Shown: piece by piece, positions 50,452 to 59,374 of the stretch | Layout: the number at the start of each line of letters is the position of its first letter | Position numbering within the stretch: position 1 is the stretch's first letter | Source: CAWDLX01 sp963753485 | Lineage (GTDB): Bacteria > Actinomycetota > Actinomycetes > Mycobacteriales > Micromonosporaceae | Assembly: GCA_963753485.1 (NCBI GenBank) | Contig: CAVWCL010000003.1 | Coordinates: 496,001-560,000, forward strand | Direction of reading: 5' to 3' | DNA: 64,000 nt | Program-made: the position numbers and the translations under genes | Notes under the pieces: model-generated | What the model was told of the DNA's origin: nothing | Seen by the model: only the letters and a program-made list of their open reading frames with translations | Databases searched by the model: none

Positions 50452-51912
50452 GTGACCTTGTCAGACCTTGACGGCACCACCGTGGCCGGGTTGCGCGCGG
50501 CGCTCGACGCCGGCACCGTGACCAGTCGCGCCATCGTCCAGGCGCACCTGGACCGCATCGCCCGGCTCGACGCGGCGTTCGGCGCGATCCGCTGCCTCGC
50601 CCCGGCGGCGCTCGACGAGGCCGATGAGAGCGACCGGATCCGCCGCACCGATGGCCCGCGCAGCCCCATCGAGGGCATCCCGGTTCTGATCAAGGACAAC
50701 ATCGACGTGGCCGGCCTGGCCACGACGGCCGGTGCCCTCGCGCTGGAGCACGCCGTCGCAGAGCGGGACGCCGCGATCGTCGCCCGGCTGCGCACGGCCG
50801 GGTCGGTGATCCTCGGCAAGACTAACCTGTCCGAGCTGGCCAACTTCCTCACCGAAGACATGCCCTCCGGCTATTCGTCCTTGGGTGGGCAGGTCCTCAA
50901 CCCGTACGACACGTCCGTCACGCCCAGCGGGTCCAGCAGTGGTTCGGGAACCGCGGCCGCGCTCGCCCTCGCCCCGCTCACCGTCGGCACCGAGACCGAC
51001 GGCTCGATCACCAGCCCCGCCGACAAACTGAGCCTCGTCGGCATGAAGCCGACGCTGGGCCTGGTCAGCCGGACCGGCGTGCTGCCGATCGCCCCCAGCC
51101 AGGACACGCCGGGCCCGATGACCAGGACGGTGGCGGATGCAGCCGCCCTACTGGCCGCCATCGCCGGACCCGACCCGGCCGATCCGGCGACGGCGGGCGC
51201 GGCGGACACACTCGAACGGCTGCGCGCCCTGGTACTCGATCCCGCGGCCCTGCGGGGGGTACGGCTGGGCGTGGTCCGCGAGGAGATGCCCGGTGACCGC
51301 AAGCCCGATCCGCACGCCGCTGCCTGTCACGAGCAGGCACTGGCAGCCTTCACGGTGGCCGGAGCGGAGCTGGCGGAGGTCACCCTGCCGGTTCTCGGCG
51401 ACCAGGACGAGCTGACCGTGTTGCACTACGAGTTCGCGCCCGCCGTCGAGGCGTACCTGGCCGCGTTCGGGGCGGCGACACCGGTCCGGTCACTCGCCGA
51501 CATCCAGGCCTGGAACCGGTTGCACGCCGCGCAGTGCCTGAAGTTCGGTCAGATTCACGTCGATGCCGCGGTCGCGGTGGACCATGCTCGTGACCGCGAT
51601 GCCTACCTCGAGGCCCGCCGGCGGGACCTGGCCACGACGACGAACTGCCTGCAGGCCGCGCTCGGTGACCGCCTCGAAGCCCTGGTGTTCCCGCAGGAGC
51701 ACGGCTGCAGTTGGGCGGCCCGCGCCGGCTGGCCGAGCATCGTGATTCCGGCCGGATACACCGCCAACAACCGCCGACCGGTCGGCATCATGCTGGTCTC
51801 GCGGGCTTGGACCGACGACCGGCTGTTGGCGCTCGCCTACGCCTGCGAGCAGGCCCATCCGGTACGCCAGGCGCCGACGCAGATCAACCCGGCGGTCTTC
51901 CGGCGTCTCTGA
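50452..51912 (+). CDS. Amidase-signature hydrolase
   Basis: From GTG 50452 the product is 486 residues. The Ser-cisSer-Lys triad of the amidase-signature family is visible: Lys in IPVLIKDNIDVAG, the Gly/Ser-rich SGSSSGSGTA with the cis-Ser, and the nucleophile in GTETDGSITSPADK. Family members hydrolyse amides from small nitriles' products to peptides and drugs. The GatA role is unlikely because there are no GatB/GatC genes nearby and the C-terminal half is divergent. The frame is open back to GTG 50392, overlapping the DUF1801 stop, but similarity starts at TLSDLDGTTVAGL. Confidence 0.88.
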   Translation: MTLSDLDGTTVAGLRAALDAGTVTSRAIVQAHLDRIARLDAAFGAIRCLAPAALDEADESDRIRRTDGPRSPIEGIPVLIKDNIDVAGLATTAGALALEHAVAERDAAIVARLRTAGSVILGKTNLSELANFLTEDMPSGYSSLGGQVLNPYDTSVTPSGSSSGSGTAAALALAPLTVGTETDGSITSPADKLSLVGMKPTLGLVSRTGVLPIAPSQDTPGPMTRTVADAAALLAAIAGPDPADPATAGAADTLERLRALVLDPAALRGVRLGVVREEMPGDRKPDPHAAACHEQALAAFTVAGAELAEVTLPVLGDQDELTVLHYEFAPAVEAYLAAFGAATPVRSLADIQAWNRLHAAQCLKFGQIHVDAAVAVDHARDRDAYLEARRRDLATTTNCLQAALGDRLEALVFPQEHGCSWAARAGWPSIVIPAGYTANNRRPVGIMLVSRAWTDDRLLALAYACEQAHPVRQAPTQINPAVFRRL

Positions 51913-51934
51913 CCGCAGTATCGGCTAAGGCCCC

Positions 51935-52363
51935 TTGGCGAATGGATCGACCTCGTCGGGGGCGGCGAAGCTGGCTTGGCAAGCCGGGCGACGCCCCTCC
52001 ATCGGGCCATGGGTGCCGAAGCCGGGGCTGCAAGCTGCGGCGCGGGAGGGAGACGATCATGCGCGAACGATGCTCGTGTTCGTTGTTCGCGCGTTGGGCC
52101 ATCTTCGGGGACTGACCGAGGCACCGGCGCGTGACGAGGAGACGGCCCGGCTTCGGTGGGGTTCGGCAGTCCCGCCGGTACGAGTTGTGGCGGTCTCCCA
52201 CGCCTACCACCCGCAGGTGGCCGTACGGCTGATCTGCTGGAACGACGTCATCGACAGGCTGGCGGCCGACCCGTTGATCGCTTACGACATCGCCGCCGCC
52301 GACGCTGAGGTCGAGGAGATGGACCGGATCTACGCGATGAACCTGGCGATGATCCGTGCCTGA
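51935..52363 (+). CDS. Hypothetical protein or gene remnant
   Basis: The frame encodes up to 142 residues. The first 45 look unlike protein. The part after ATG 52070 is more plausible, ending VAVSHAYHPQVAVRLICWND, then RLAADPLIAYDIAAADAEVEEMDRIYAMNLAMIRA. No ribosome site is convincing, and no family was recognised. It stands in an 870-bp gene-poor gap before a VapBC module, so it may be the 3' end of a degraded gene. Confidence 0.35.
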   Translation: MANGSTSSGAAKLAWQAGRRPSIGPWVPKPGLQAAAREGDDHARTMLVFVVRALGHLRGLTEAPARDEETARLRWGSAVPPVRVVAVSHAYHPQVAVRLICWNDVIDRLAADPLIAYDIAAADAEVEEMDRIYAMNLAMIRA

Positions 52364-52436
52364 CAACGCCGCCGGCCTCGACGACGGCGCACAGGACATC
52401 GCCACGCAAGCGTCGGCCGCGTGAGAAGAGGACCGA

Positions 52437-52572
52437 TCAGCGGAGCAGGCGTAGGTCGCCCCAGGCGTCGATCACGTCACCGTAGCCCTTGGCCCGCGCC
52501 AACGCTTCAAGATCGCAGAACAGGGTGGACGGTCGGTCAATCAGATGGATATTGCGCCTGGTGAGAGCCACC
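52437..52572 (-). pseudogene. Short coding remnant
   Basis: About 44 residues from GTG 52572 read NIHLIDRPSTLFCDLEALAR, then AKGYGDVIDAWGDLRLLR before a stop. The sequence is protein-like in composition but too short to place, and no start signal is clear. The 200 bases upstream carry nothing recognisable. I take it as the tail of a lost gene. Confidence 0.25.
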
Positions 52573-52785
52573 GTTCCGGTCGGTGGTGAGCCATGGTTCC
52601 GGTGTCAGTGGGCCACCGCGTCGGTGTTGGGTGAGCCTGACGCCCAGTGGGGCGGGCCACCAGAGGCGGTCCGCCCCGGCTGGGCGGGCTCGTCGGTCTG
52701 GTTGTACGAGGGCGTTAGGTCGAGGACCAGAAAAAACCTTGCCCAGCAACGACACCGGACGGCTGGAGGCGTCCTCGGGGTGGTG

Positions 52786-53178
52786 TCAGTGGCTGCGGGG
52801 GAAGAGTTTGACCTGAGCATCGTGCCCGTCGTGTGCGAGCTTGGTATCGCACGTGTACAGCGGTGCGGCCAACGCTTCCGCGAGTGCGAGGTAGCAGGCG
52901 TCGTACGTCGTGTGGTTGTTGCGTAGCTCCCAGATGCGATCCGCGAGTCCGGAAAGCTCGTAGCGGGCGATGGTGAACGCAAAGTGGTCGGCCCGCGCCT
53001 GCTCGGCGGCCCTGCGCTTCAGCTTTCCGCCCAGCGTCAGCCCTCGGAGGACAGACAACACCTCCACGTCCAGCAGATGCGGCGCGTGTAGGTCGTCTTG
53101 GAGGGCGTCGAGGAGATCCTCGTCGGCCTGGCGACCAACAAGGGCCTCGACCATAGCGGAGGCATCGACGACAATCAT
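52786..53178 (-). CDS. VapC-type PIN-domain toxin
   Basis: The 130-residue protein has the PIN active-site acids in order: Asp in VVDASAMVEAL, Glu in LLDVEVLSVLRG, Asp in YDACYLALAEAL and Asp in LYTCDTKLA. VapC toxins are Mg-dependent RNases that cut tRNA or rRNA. The start overlaps the antitoxin stop as ATGA, the standard VapBC arrangement, and all catalytic residues are present, so the toxin is probably active when released. Confidence 0.88.
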   Translation of the reverse strand: MIVVDASAMVEALVGRQADEDLLDALQDDLHAPHLLDVEVLSVLRGLTLGGKLKRRAAEQARADHFAFTIARYELSGLADRIWELRNNHTTYDACYLALAEALAAPLYTCDTKLAHDGHDAQVKLFPRSH

Positions 53179-53411
53179 CGCCGACTGTTGCGCACTGCCT
53201 GGACGATGTCGGCGGTGGACGGCCCCGCGGACCGGCTCCGCGTCTTGAGCCGTTGAACGATCTCAGCGTTCGTGGGCCGCGCGGCGATCTTGGTGAGTTC
53301 ACCCGCAACATAGGCCGACAAGGACATGCCGGCCACCGCCGCACGCTCCTTGAGCGTCTCGGCAACCTCGTCGGACACGTCCCGGATGTACATCGTCGTC
53401 ACAGTTGCCAT
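53175..53411 (-). CDS. VapB/FitA-type RHH antitoxin
   Basis: From ATG 53411 the 78 residues form a ribbon-helix-helix protein: TTMYIRDVSDEVAETLKER, AAVAGMSLSAYVAGELTKIA. The C-terminal tail ending TADIVQAVRNSRR would occupy the PIN toxin's active site. It precedes and overlaps the VapC gene and should repress the operon. The open frame continues upstream of 53411, but without protein-like sequence. Confidence 0.85.
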   Translation of the reverse strand: MATVTTMYIRDVSDEVAETLKERAAVAGMSLSAYVAGELTKIAARPTNAEIVQRLKTRSRSAGPSTADIVQAVRNSRR

Positions 53412-53514
53412 GCTAGCACACTGCAAGCAACCTCCCGGGCACGGCCCCGCGGTCGGCAACCGCGCTGTGGGTGTCGCCGATCTGGTCACCCCGTGTCGTG
53501 GATAGGCTCAGACG

Positions 53515-54054
53515 GTGTCGGTGGAGATCGTGTTCGAGACGCACGCCCTGACTGAGGACAACGAGCGGGGCATCGCGACGGGTTGGCTTCCTGGCCGCCT
53601 GTCGCTTCGGGGCCGGCAACTGGCGGCGAACATGGGCCGTCGGCGCCGCGACGACGGACTGGCGGCTGTCTTCAGTTCGGACCTACGTCGCTCGGCGGAG
53701 ACGGCGGAGATCGCGTTCGCTGGCAGTGACGTTCCGATCCTGCATGACTGGCGGCTGCGGGAGTGCGACTTCGGTGCGCGCAACGGCTCCCCGGTGGCCG
53801 AGATTCGCCGCGACCGTCACGAGTACATTGATCGGCCCTACCCTGGTGGTGAGAGTCATCGGCAGGCGTCCCGGCGGGCGGCCGGGATCCTCGACGATCT
53901 GCCCATCCGTTGGTCGGGTCGGCGCGTGATGCTGATCGGGCACATGGCGACCTACCGTGCACTGGAACACGTGATCAACCACGTCTCGCTCGAAGACCTC
54001 GTCGCCACCGAATTCGAATGGCGGGAGTCCGGCTGGGAATACCGCCTGCCCTGA
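53515..54054 (+). CDS. Histidine-phosphatase family protein
   Basis: The 179-residue protein from GTG 53515 belongs to the phosphoglycerate-mutase-like superfamily: the catalytic His in FETHALTEDNERGIA, SSDLRRSAETA, RLRECDFG and the second His in MLIGHMATYRALEH. The usual RHG triad is THA here. Actinobacterial homologues share the phrase DNERGIATGWLPG, so the change is family-wide rather than a lesion. The substrate is unknown, probably a small phosphate ester. Confidence 0.82.
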   Translation: MSVEIVFETHALTEDNERGIATGWLPGRLSLRGRQLAANMGRRRRDDGLAAVFSSDLRRSAETAEIAFAGSDVPILHDWRLRECDFGARNGSPVAEIRRDRHEYIDRPYPGGESHRQASRRAAGILDDLPIRWSGRRVMLIGHMATYRALEHVINHVSLEDLVATEFEWRESGWEYRLP

Positions 54055-54102
54055 CGGTTCGCCGCGGGCAAGATGAACCGTTTGCGCTGCTGATAACGGA
54101 CC

Positions 54103-54327
54103 TCACTGAGGGCGTGCCGCAGGTGGGTGATCCCAGCGCTCGGGCAGCTGGGGGACCGGCCAGGCGGGGTCGGGGCGAAAGTCGCAATGGGTGCCGTCGA
54201 ACGGGTACGTGCCTGCCGCGGCGGCCCGGGCAACGCGGTCGGCGGCCACGACCATTGCCTGCACCCAGGTGATGACGTGCCGCTTGTGGTAGCGACGGGC
54301 GATCAGCTGGCCCCGGACGGTAAGGCA
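54103..54327 (-). pseudogene. Small coding remnant or overlooked small gene
   Basis: On the minus strand an open frame from 54327 to TGA 54103 has strongly protein-like sequence: QLIARRYHKRHVITWVQAMV, then AAGTYPFDGTHCDFRPDPAW and PVPQLPERW. An in-frame TAA at 54328-54330 lies inside a perfect hairpin (CGGTAA-GGCA-TTACCG, 54318-54333). The only usual start after it is GTG 54264, giving 53 residues. It may be a short gene starting there, or the 3' end of a longer gene cut at the hairpin. No family was recognised. Confidence 0.4.
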
Positions 54328-54436
54328 TTACCGATCTTAGCCGTCGGCCTCGACACGGTGCCGAGGGATGGCCGGCGTGATGCACCGGTCAAGCCTCGCC
54401 GGACATGACGTCTGCACACTCGGTCACACTGAGGGG

Positions 54437-55003
54437 GTGACGTTGACGACGCGGATGCTGACGCCGCAGACCTGGGACGACTTCGCCGCGCTCGTCGAGG
54501 CCAACAACGGCGTCTGGGGTGGTTGCTGGTGCATGGGATTCCATCCGGAGGGCGTCGGTGCCGGGCACACCCCGGAAGGAAACCGGGAGGCGAAGCGTCG
54601 GCACGTGTCGCGCGGAACGGTCCACCAGGTGCTCGTCTACGACGGTGACCGCTGCGTCGGCTGGTGCCAGTTCGGCCCGCCGCCGGAGCTTCCCAACATC
54701 AAGAACCGCCGCACCTACGATCAAAGGGCCGACGATCCGCCGGACTGGCGGATCGGCTGTGTCTTCACCAACGCGAAGGACCGCGGCAAGGGCGTCGCCG
54801 CTGCTGCGGTCGCGGCGGCACTCGACGAGATCAGGCGGGCCGGCGGCGGCGTCGTCGAGGCCTATCCGGAGCAGACCGAACAGCGACCGCCGCAGCGCGG
54901 CGCCTACCTGCACACCGGACCGGAGGAGTTGTATGCGCGACACGGCTTCACGCGGGTACGGAGGATCGCGAAATGGCGGTGGGTCATGCGAACCACGCTC
55001 TGA
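54437..55003 (+). CDS. GNAT-family acetyltransferase
   Basis: From GTG 54437 the product is 188 residues. The N-terminal NNGVWGGCWCMGFHPEG is followed by a GNAT core: VGWCQFGPPPELPNI, the acetyl-CoA loop RIGCVFTNAKDRGKGVAAAAV (R/KxxG/A type) and GGGVVEAYPEQ, with a C-terminal YARHGFTRVRRIAKWRWVM. A paralogue with the same WGGCWC start lies at 63310. It ends 29 bp before the rifampin phosphotransferase gene and may share its transcript. The acceptor substrate is unknown. An in-frame ATG at 54455 is an alternative start. Confidence 0.78.
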   Translation: MTLTTRMLTPQTWDDFAALVEANNGVWGGCWCMGFHPEGVGAGHTPEGNREAKRRHVSRGTVHQVLVYDGDRCVGWCQFGPPPELPNIKNRRTYDQRADDPPDWRIGCVFTNAKDRGKGVAAAAVAAALDEIRRAGGGVVEAYPEQTEQRPPQRGAYLHTGPEELYARHGFTRVRRIAKWRWVMRTTL

Positions 55004-55032
55004 TGTGATGGCGCTGCCTCGGAGGTATCGCG

Positions 55033-57630
55033 ATGATCGAGCAGTACGTGTTGGGCCAGCAAGAGGTTGACGAGAGCCAGGTTGCGGTCGTTGGCGGCAA
55101 GGGCGCGCACCTGGGCGGGCTGTCGCGGATCGACGGCATCCGCGTGCCGGCTGGCTTTTGCGTGACGACGGACGCCTTCCGGCGGATCATGGCGGCGGCG
55201 CCGTCGATCGACGATCGGCTCGAGCAACTGTCGCGCCTGGACCCGAACGACCGGGAGACGATTCGCACGCTCAGTGCGGAGATTCGCCGGACCATCGAAC
55301 GGATCGCCATCCCGGGCGATCTCGCGGCGGCGATCACCCGCGCGCTCGCCCAGATCGACGGGCAAGCCGCCTACGCCGTCCGATCCAGTGCGACGGCCGA
55401 GGACCTGCCGACGGCCTCGTTCGCCGGCCAGCAGGACACGTACCTGAACGTCGTGGGGCCGGCGGCGATCCTCCGGCACGTCAGCCGGTGCTGGGCCTCG
55501 CTGTTCACCGAGCGGGCCGTGACCTACCGCCAGCGAAGCGGCATCGATCACCGTACCGTCCACATGGCGGTGGTCGTGCAGCAGATGGTCTTCGCGCAGG
55601 CGGCCGGCATCCTGTTCACCGCCGACCCGGTCACGTCCAACCGAAAGGTGGCCTCCGTAGAGGCCAGCTTCGGCCTCGGCGAGGCCCTGGTCTCCGGTCT
55701 GGTGAACCCGGACGTGTACAAGGTGCGCGACGGCGAGGTCGTCGCCAAGGCGGTCGGCACCAAGCAGCTCGCCATCTACGCCTCGCTGGCGGGGGGGACG
55801 GAGGAACAGGCGATCGACCCGGAGCGGCAGGACCAGCCGGCCCTCACGGATGAGCAGGTCATACGGCTCGTGCAGCAGGGCCGGCGGATCGAAGCGTACT
55901 TCGGCCGCCCCCAGGACATCGAATGGTGCCTGGTCGATGATGGCTTCCAGATCGTCCAGAGCCGGCCTATCACCACACTGTTTCCCATCCCCGAGTCCGG
56001 CGACCAGGAGAACCACGTCTACCTCTCCGTTGGCCATCAGCAGATGATGACCGACCCGATGAAACCCCTCGGGCTATCCTTCTGGCAGCTGACAACCCCC
56101 GCGCCCATGGCCGAGGCCGGCGGCCGCCTGTTCGTCGACGTCACCCAGAGGCTGGCCTCGCCGGCGAGCCGCACCGCCCTCCTGGAAGTAGCTGGGCGAT
56201 CGGATCCGCTGATCGGCGACGCGCTACGGACCATCCTCGAGCGCGACGGCTTCATCCGGCCGCTGCGTGACCAGGGTTCGCCCGGGCCATTGTTCGGCAG
56301 CGTGACAGCTCCGCTCGAGACCGATCCGGCCATCGTCACCGAGCTGATCGGGCGCAGCGAGGCATCGATCGCCGCCTCGGAACGCGACCTCCGGGCGAAG
56401 TCCGGCGAGGCGCTGCTCGACTTCATCCTGGCCGACATCCAGGAGCTGAGGCGGATCTTGTTCGATCCGCGGAGCCATCAGGTGTTCATGTCGGCGATGC
56501 AGGCCTCGTGGTGGCTCAACGAGCAGCTGGAGGCGTGGCTGGGCGAGAAGAACGCGGCGGACACGCTCACCCAGTCCGTGCCGCACAACGTCACGTCGGA
56601 GATGGGGCTGGCGCTGCTGGACGTCGCGGACGTGATCCGCCCGCATCCGGACGTGGTGGCGCACCTGCTGCACGTCGAGGACGAGGGTTTCCTTGACCAG
56701 TTGCCCAAGCTCGCGGGCGGGCGGGCCGCGCGCGACGCCATCGAGGGGTGGCTCGACAAGTACGGCATGCGCTGCGTCGGCGAGATCGACATCACACGGC
56801 CGCGGTGGCATGAACGCCCCTCCACGCTCGTGCCCCTGATCCTCGGCAACATCAAGAACTTCGAGCCGGGAGCCGGCGAGCGGCGCTTCGAGCAAGGGCG
56901 GCTGGAGGCCTGGAAGAAGGAGCAGGAGCTGCTGGATCGCCTGCGGGCGCTGCCCGACGGCGAGCGCAAGGCCGACGAGACGAAGCGGATGATCGACCGG
57001 GTCCGTAACTTCATCGGGTACCGGGAGTATCCGAAGTACGGCATGGTCAGCCGCTACTTCCTGTACAAGAGGGCCTTGTTGGCAGAAGCTGAGCGCCTCG
57101 TACGGGCCCACGTCCTTCGCGAGAGGGAAGACATCTTCTACCTCACGTTCGCCGAGCTCCACGACGTCGTACGGACGAACCACGTGGATGACCAGCTCAT
57201 CGGCCGCCGCAAGGAAGCGTTCAGGTCGTATCAAGCGCTCACGCCGCCACGGGTGCTCACCTCCGACGGCGAGGCCATCACCGGGGCTTATCGCCGCGAC
57301 GACGCGCCGGCCGGCGCGCTGATCGGCCTACCGGTCTCAGCCGGGACCGTCGAAGGACGGGCACGCGTCATCCTGGACCTGGCACAGGCCGATCTCGAAC
57401 TGGGCGACATCCTCGTCACGGCCCACACGGACCCCAGCTGGACGCCCCTCTTCGTCGCCATCGCCGGCTTGGTGACGGAGGTCGGCGGATTGATGACTCA
57501 CGGCGCAGTGATCGCCCGCGAGTACGGATTGCCGGCCGTCGTCGGTGTGGTCGATGCCACCCGACTGATCCCCGATGGGCAGCGGATCCGCGTACACGGA
57601 ACCGACGGATACGTCGAGATGCTGCGCTGA
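55033..57630 (+). CDS. rph: Rifampin phosphotransferase
   Basis: The 865-residue protein has the length and three-part plan of Rph. An N-terminal ATP-grasp (PPDK_N-type) domain includes VVGGKGAHLGGL and AVRSSATAEDLPTASFAGQQ. A central rifampin-binding region follows, then a C-terminal swivelling His domain with catalytic His823 in GGLMTHGAVIAREYGLPAVVG. Rph transfers the beta-phosphate of ATP to the 21-hydroxyl of rifamycins, giving resistance. PEP synthase is excluded by domain order and by the Rph-like His motif. A GGAGGT precedes ATG 55033. No rifamycin-associated element (a GGGGCTTGC-type palindrome) is present upstream, so induction may differ from the Streptomyces case. Confidence 0.9.
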   Translation: MIEQYVLGQQEVDESQVAVVGGKGAHLGGLSRIDGIRVPAGFCVTTDAFRRIMAAAPSIDDRLEQLSRLDPNDRETIRTLSAEIRRTIERIAIPGDLAAAITRALAQIDGQAAYAVRSSATAEDLPTASFAGQQDTYLNVVGPAAILRHVSRCWASLFTERAVTYRQRSGIDHRTVHMAVVVQQMVFAQAAGILFTADPVTSNRKVASVEASFGLGEALVSGLVNPDVYKVRDGEVVAKAVGTKQLAIYASLAGGTEEQAIDPERQDQPALTDEQVIRLVQQGRRIEAYFGRPQDIEWCLVDDGFQIVQSRPITTLFPIPESGDQENHVYLSVGHQQMMTDPMKPLGLSFWQLTTPAPMAEAGGRLFVDVTQRLASPASRTALLEVAGRSDPLIGDALRTILERDGFIRPLRDQGSPGPLFGSVTAPLETDPAIVTELIGRSEASIAASERDLRAKSGEALLDFILADIQELRRILFDPRSHQVFMSAMQASWWLNEQLEAWLGEKNAADTLTQSVPHNVTSEMGLALLDVADVIRPHPDVVAHLLHVEDEGFLDQLPKLAGGRAARDAIEGWLDKYGMRCVGEIDITRPRWHERPSTLVPLILGNIKNFEPGAGERRFEQGRLEAWKKEQELLDRLRALPDGERKADETKRMIDRVRNFIGYREYPKYGMVSRYFLYKRALLAEAERLVRAHVLREREDIFYLTFAELHDVVRTNHVDDQLIGRRKEAFRSYQALTPPRVLTSDGEAITGAYRRDDAPAGALIGLPVSAGTVEGRARVILDLAQADLELGDILVTAHTDPSWTPLFVAIAGLVTEVGGLMTHGAVIAREYGLPAVVGVVDATRLIPDGQRIRVHGTDGYVEMLR

Positions 57631-57707
57631 CGCGCAGCTGACCGCTGCCCGTCCGGTCCGCCGGTCGGGCCCCGCTGGCCGGGCGACGAGGACCCGTTCG
57701 CGGTCAC

Positions 57708-58142
57708 TCAGTCGAGACAGAACTCGTTGCCCTCGATGTCCTGCATCACGAGGCACGACTCGTCGACGCCATCGGCACGCAGTAGTCGCACGCGTACCGC
57801 GCCGAGCGCGACCAGTCGTGCGCATTCGGCCTCAAGTGCGGCCAGACGCTCGTCACCCACGAGCCCGGTGCCGACCCGAACGTCAAGATGTAGCCGATTC
57901 TTGACGACCTTGCCTTCGGGAACGCGCTGGAAGAACAGTCGGGCGCCCACACCCGAGGGATCAATGCAGGCGAACGCCGAACCCTGACGCTCGGGCGGCA
58001 GCACGCGATCGAAATCGTCCCAAGTGGCAAACCCCGCCGGCGGCGGCGGTACGACGTAGCCCAACACGTCGCACCAGAAACGAGCGACGCGCTCAGGTTC
58101 TGCGCAGTCGAAGGTGACTTGGAACTGCTTGACCGGGGCCAT
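57708..58142 (-). CDS. VOC/glyoxalase-like protein
   Basis: From ATG 58142 the product is 144 residues, beginning VKQFQVTFDCAEPERVARFW and CDVLGYVVPPPP. It continues FACIDPSGVGARLFFQRVPE, NRLHLDVRVG and the final MQDIEGNEFCLD. This is the paired beta-alpha-beta-beta-beta plan of the vicinal-oxygen-chelate fold used in dioxygenases, isomerases and drug-binding proteins. The metal-ligand His in HLDV and the Glu in GNEF are present. The actual reaction cannot be told. Earlier in-frame starts (58172, 58247) lack protein-like sequence. Confidence 0.8.
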   Translation of the reverse strand: MAPVKQFQVTFDCAEPERVARFWCDVLGYVVPPPPAGFATWDDFDRVLPPERQGSAFACIDPSGVGARLFFQRVPEGKVVKNRLHLDVRVGTGLVGDERLAALEAECARLVALGAVRVRLLRADGVDESCLVMQDIEGNEFCLD

Positions 58143-58376
58143 CTGTCCACCATAGTGGCGCGCCCCAGCCATCGCCGCGCGGGTTTCGGTCTCGCGTGAC
58201 ATGGTACAGGTACCCACCGAAGGAGTCGAGCGCAACAGCACTGCCACGCTCTACATTGGAGTTCCGCCGCACCCAAGCCCGGCTGCCGGTAGTCACCAGC
58301 CGAGGCGCATCACGATGGCCGTCCCGCTGACCCAGGTCACCCTGCCCGGGCCGGCGGGACGGACGGCCAGGCGGTG

Positions 58377-59204
58377 CTAGGATTTCAGGAACGCGTGCAG
58401 GTCGGCATGGAATTGATCCTTCATCGTGCTGGTGAGGCCGTGCGGTGCGTCCGGGTAGACCTTCAACTGCGCACCCTTGACAATCTTGGATGACTTCATG
58501 GCCGTGGCGGCGATCGGCACTATCTGGTCGTCATCGCCGTGGATGATGAGCGTGGGCACGTCGATGGCCTCGAGATCCATGGTCAGATCGGTCGTCGCGA
58601 TCGCCTTGACGGTATCGTGCGAGCCCTTGAGACCAACGGTCATGCACTGTTGCCAGAACTGGTCCCGCAACCCCTGCGAGACCGTCGATCCCTTGCGGTT
58701 CGCGCCGTAGAACGGTGCGCTGAAGTCCTCGTAGAACTGGGATCGGTCGGCCGACATTCCTCTGCGGAGCTCATCGAACACCTCGATCGGCAACCCTTCG
58801 GGATTCCGGTCGGTCTTGAGCAGGAAGGGTGGGATGGCTGAGACCAGCACCATCTTGGCCACCCGCGAGGTGCCATGCCGGCCCACGTAGCGGGTGATCT
58901 CGCCACCGCCGGTCGAGTGTCCGACCAGCACGATGTCGTGCAGGTCGAGGGCCTCGATCACGGCAGCGAGATCGTCAGCGTAGGTGTCAAGGTCGTAGCC
59001 TTCCCACGGCTGACTTGACCGACCCCCGCCGCGTCGGTCGTGCGCGATACCTCGGTAGCCCTTGTCGGCGACCGACATCATCGCCTCGTCCCACGCGTCT
59101 GCGGTCAACGGCCAGCCGTGGCTGAACACCACTGGCCGCCCGGTGCCCCAATCCTTGAAGAAGATGTCGACGTTGTCTTTCGTCGAGATGTGTCCCGTGC
59201 TCAT
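58377..59204 (-). CDS. Alpha/beta hydrolase, non-haem chloroperoxidase-like
   Basis: The 275-residue protein from ATG 59204 (GGGGGG upstream) shows VVFSHGWPLTADAWD with the oxyanion-hole region, the nucleophile elbow VGHSTGGGE, the acid in LIIHGDDDQIVPI and the catalytic His in DAPHGLTST. This pattern is that of cofactor-free bacterial haloperoxidases/esterases, whose physiological role is usually ester or lactone hydrolysis. It stands alone on the minus strand between unrelated genes. An upstream start at 59261 is open but poorly supported. Confidence 0.88.
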   Translation of the reverse strand: MSTGHISTKDNVDIFFKDWGTGRPVVFSHGWPLTADAWDEAMMSVADKGYRGIAHDRRGGGRSSQPWEGYDLDTYADDLAAVIEALDLHDIVLVGHSTGGGEITRYVGRHGTSRVAKMVLVSAIPPFLLKTDRNPEGLPIEVFDELRRGMSADRSQFYEDFSAPFYGANRKGSTVSQGLRDQFWQQCMTVGLKGSHDTVKAIATTDLTMDLEAIDVPTLIIHGDDDQIVPIAATAMKSSKIVKGAQLKVYPDAPHGLTSTMKDQFHADLHAFLKS

Positions 59205-59374
59205 CACAACCCCCCATGGTGGATGAAGCGGGGACGGGTCTACCTCTGCGCGTCGGATCACACATACATCCCCGCCTGGCGCAAACGCGCGTCTACTCCC
59301 AGAGCAACGCTACGCCGGACCATCGCCCGCCACGGCGGAACCAGGGACTCGACGAAGCCGACTAGGATCGCCGG

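Noticed and set aside
52560..52785. Possible insertion-sequence end near the first VapBC
   Set aside because: Short GTGTCAGTGG-type repeats are present, but no transposase frame or clear inverted terminal repeats.
54055..55032. Rifamycin-associated element before rph
   Set aside because: No GGGGCTTGC/GCAAGCCCC palindrome could be seen. The only perfect hairpin there is CGGTAA-GGCA-TTACCG, which is different.
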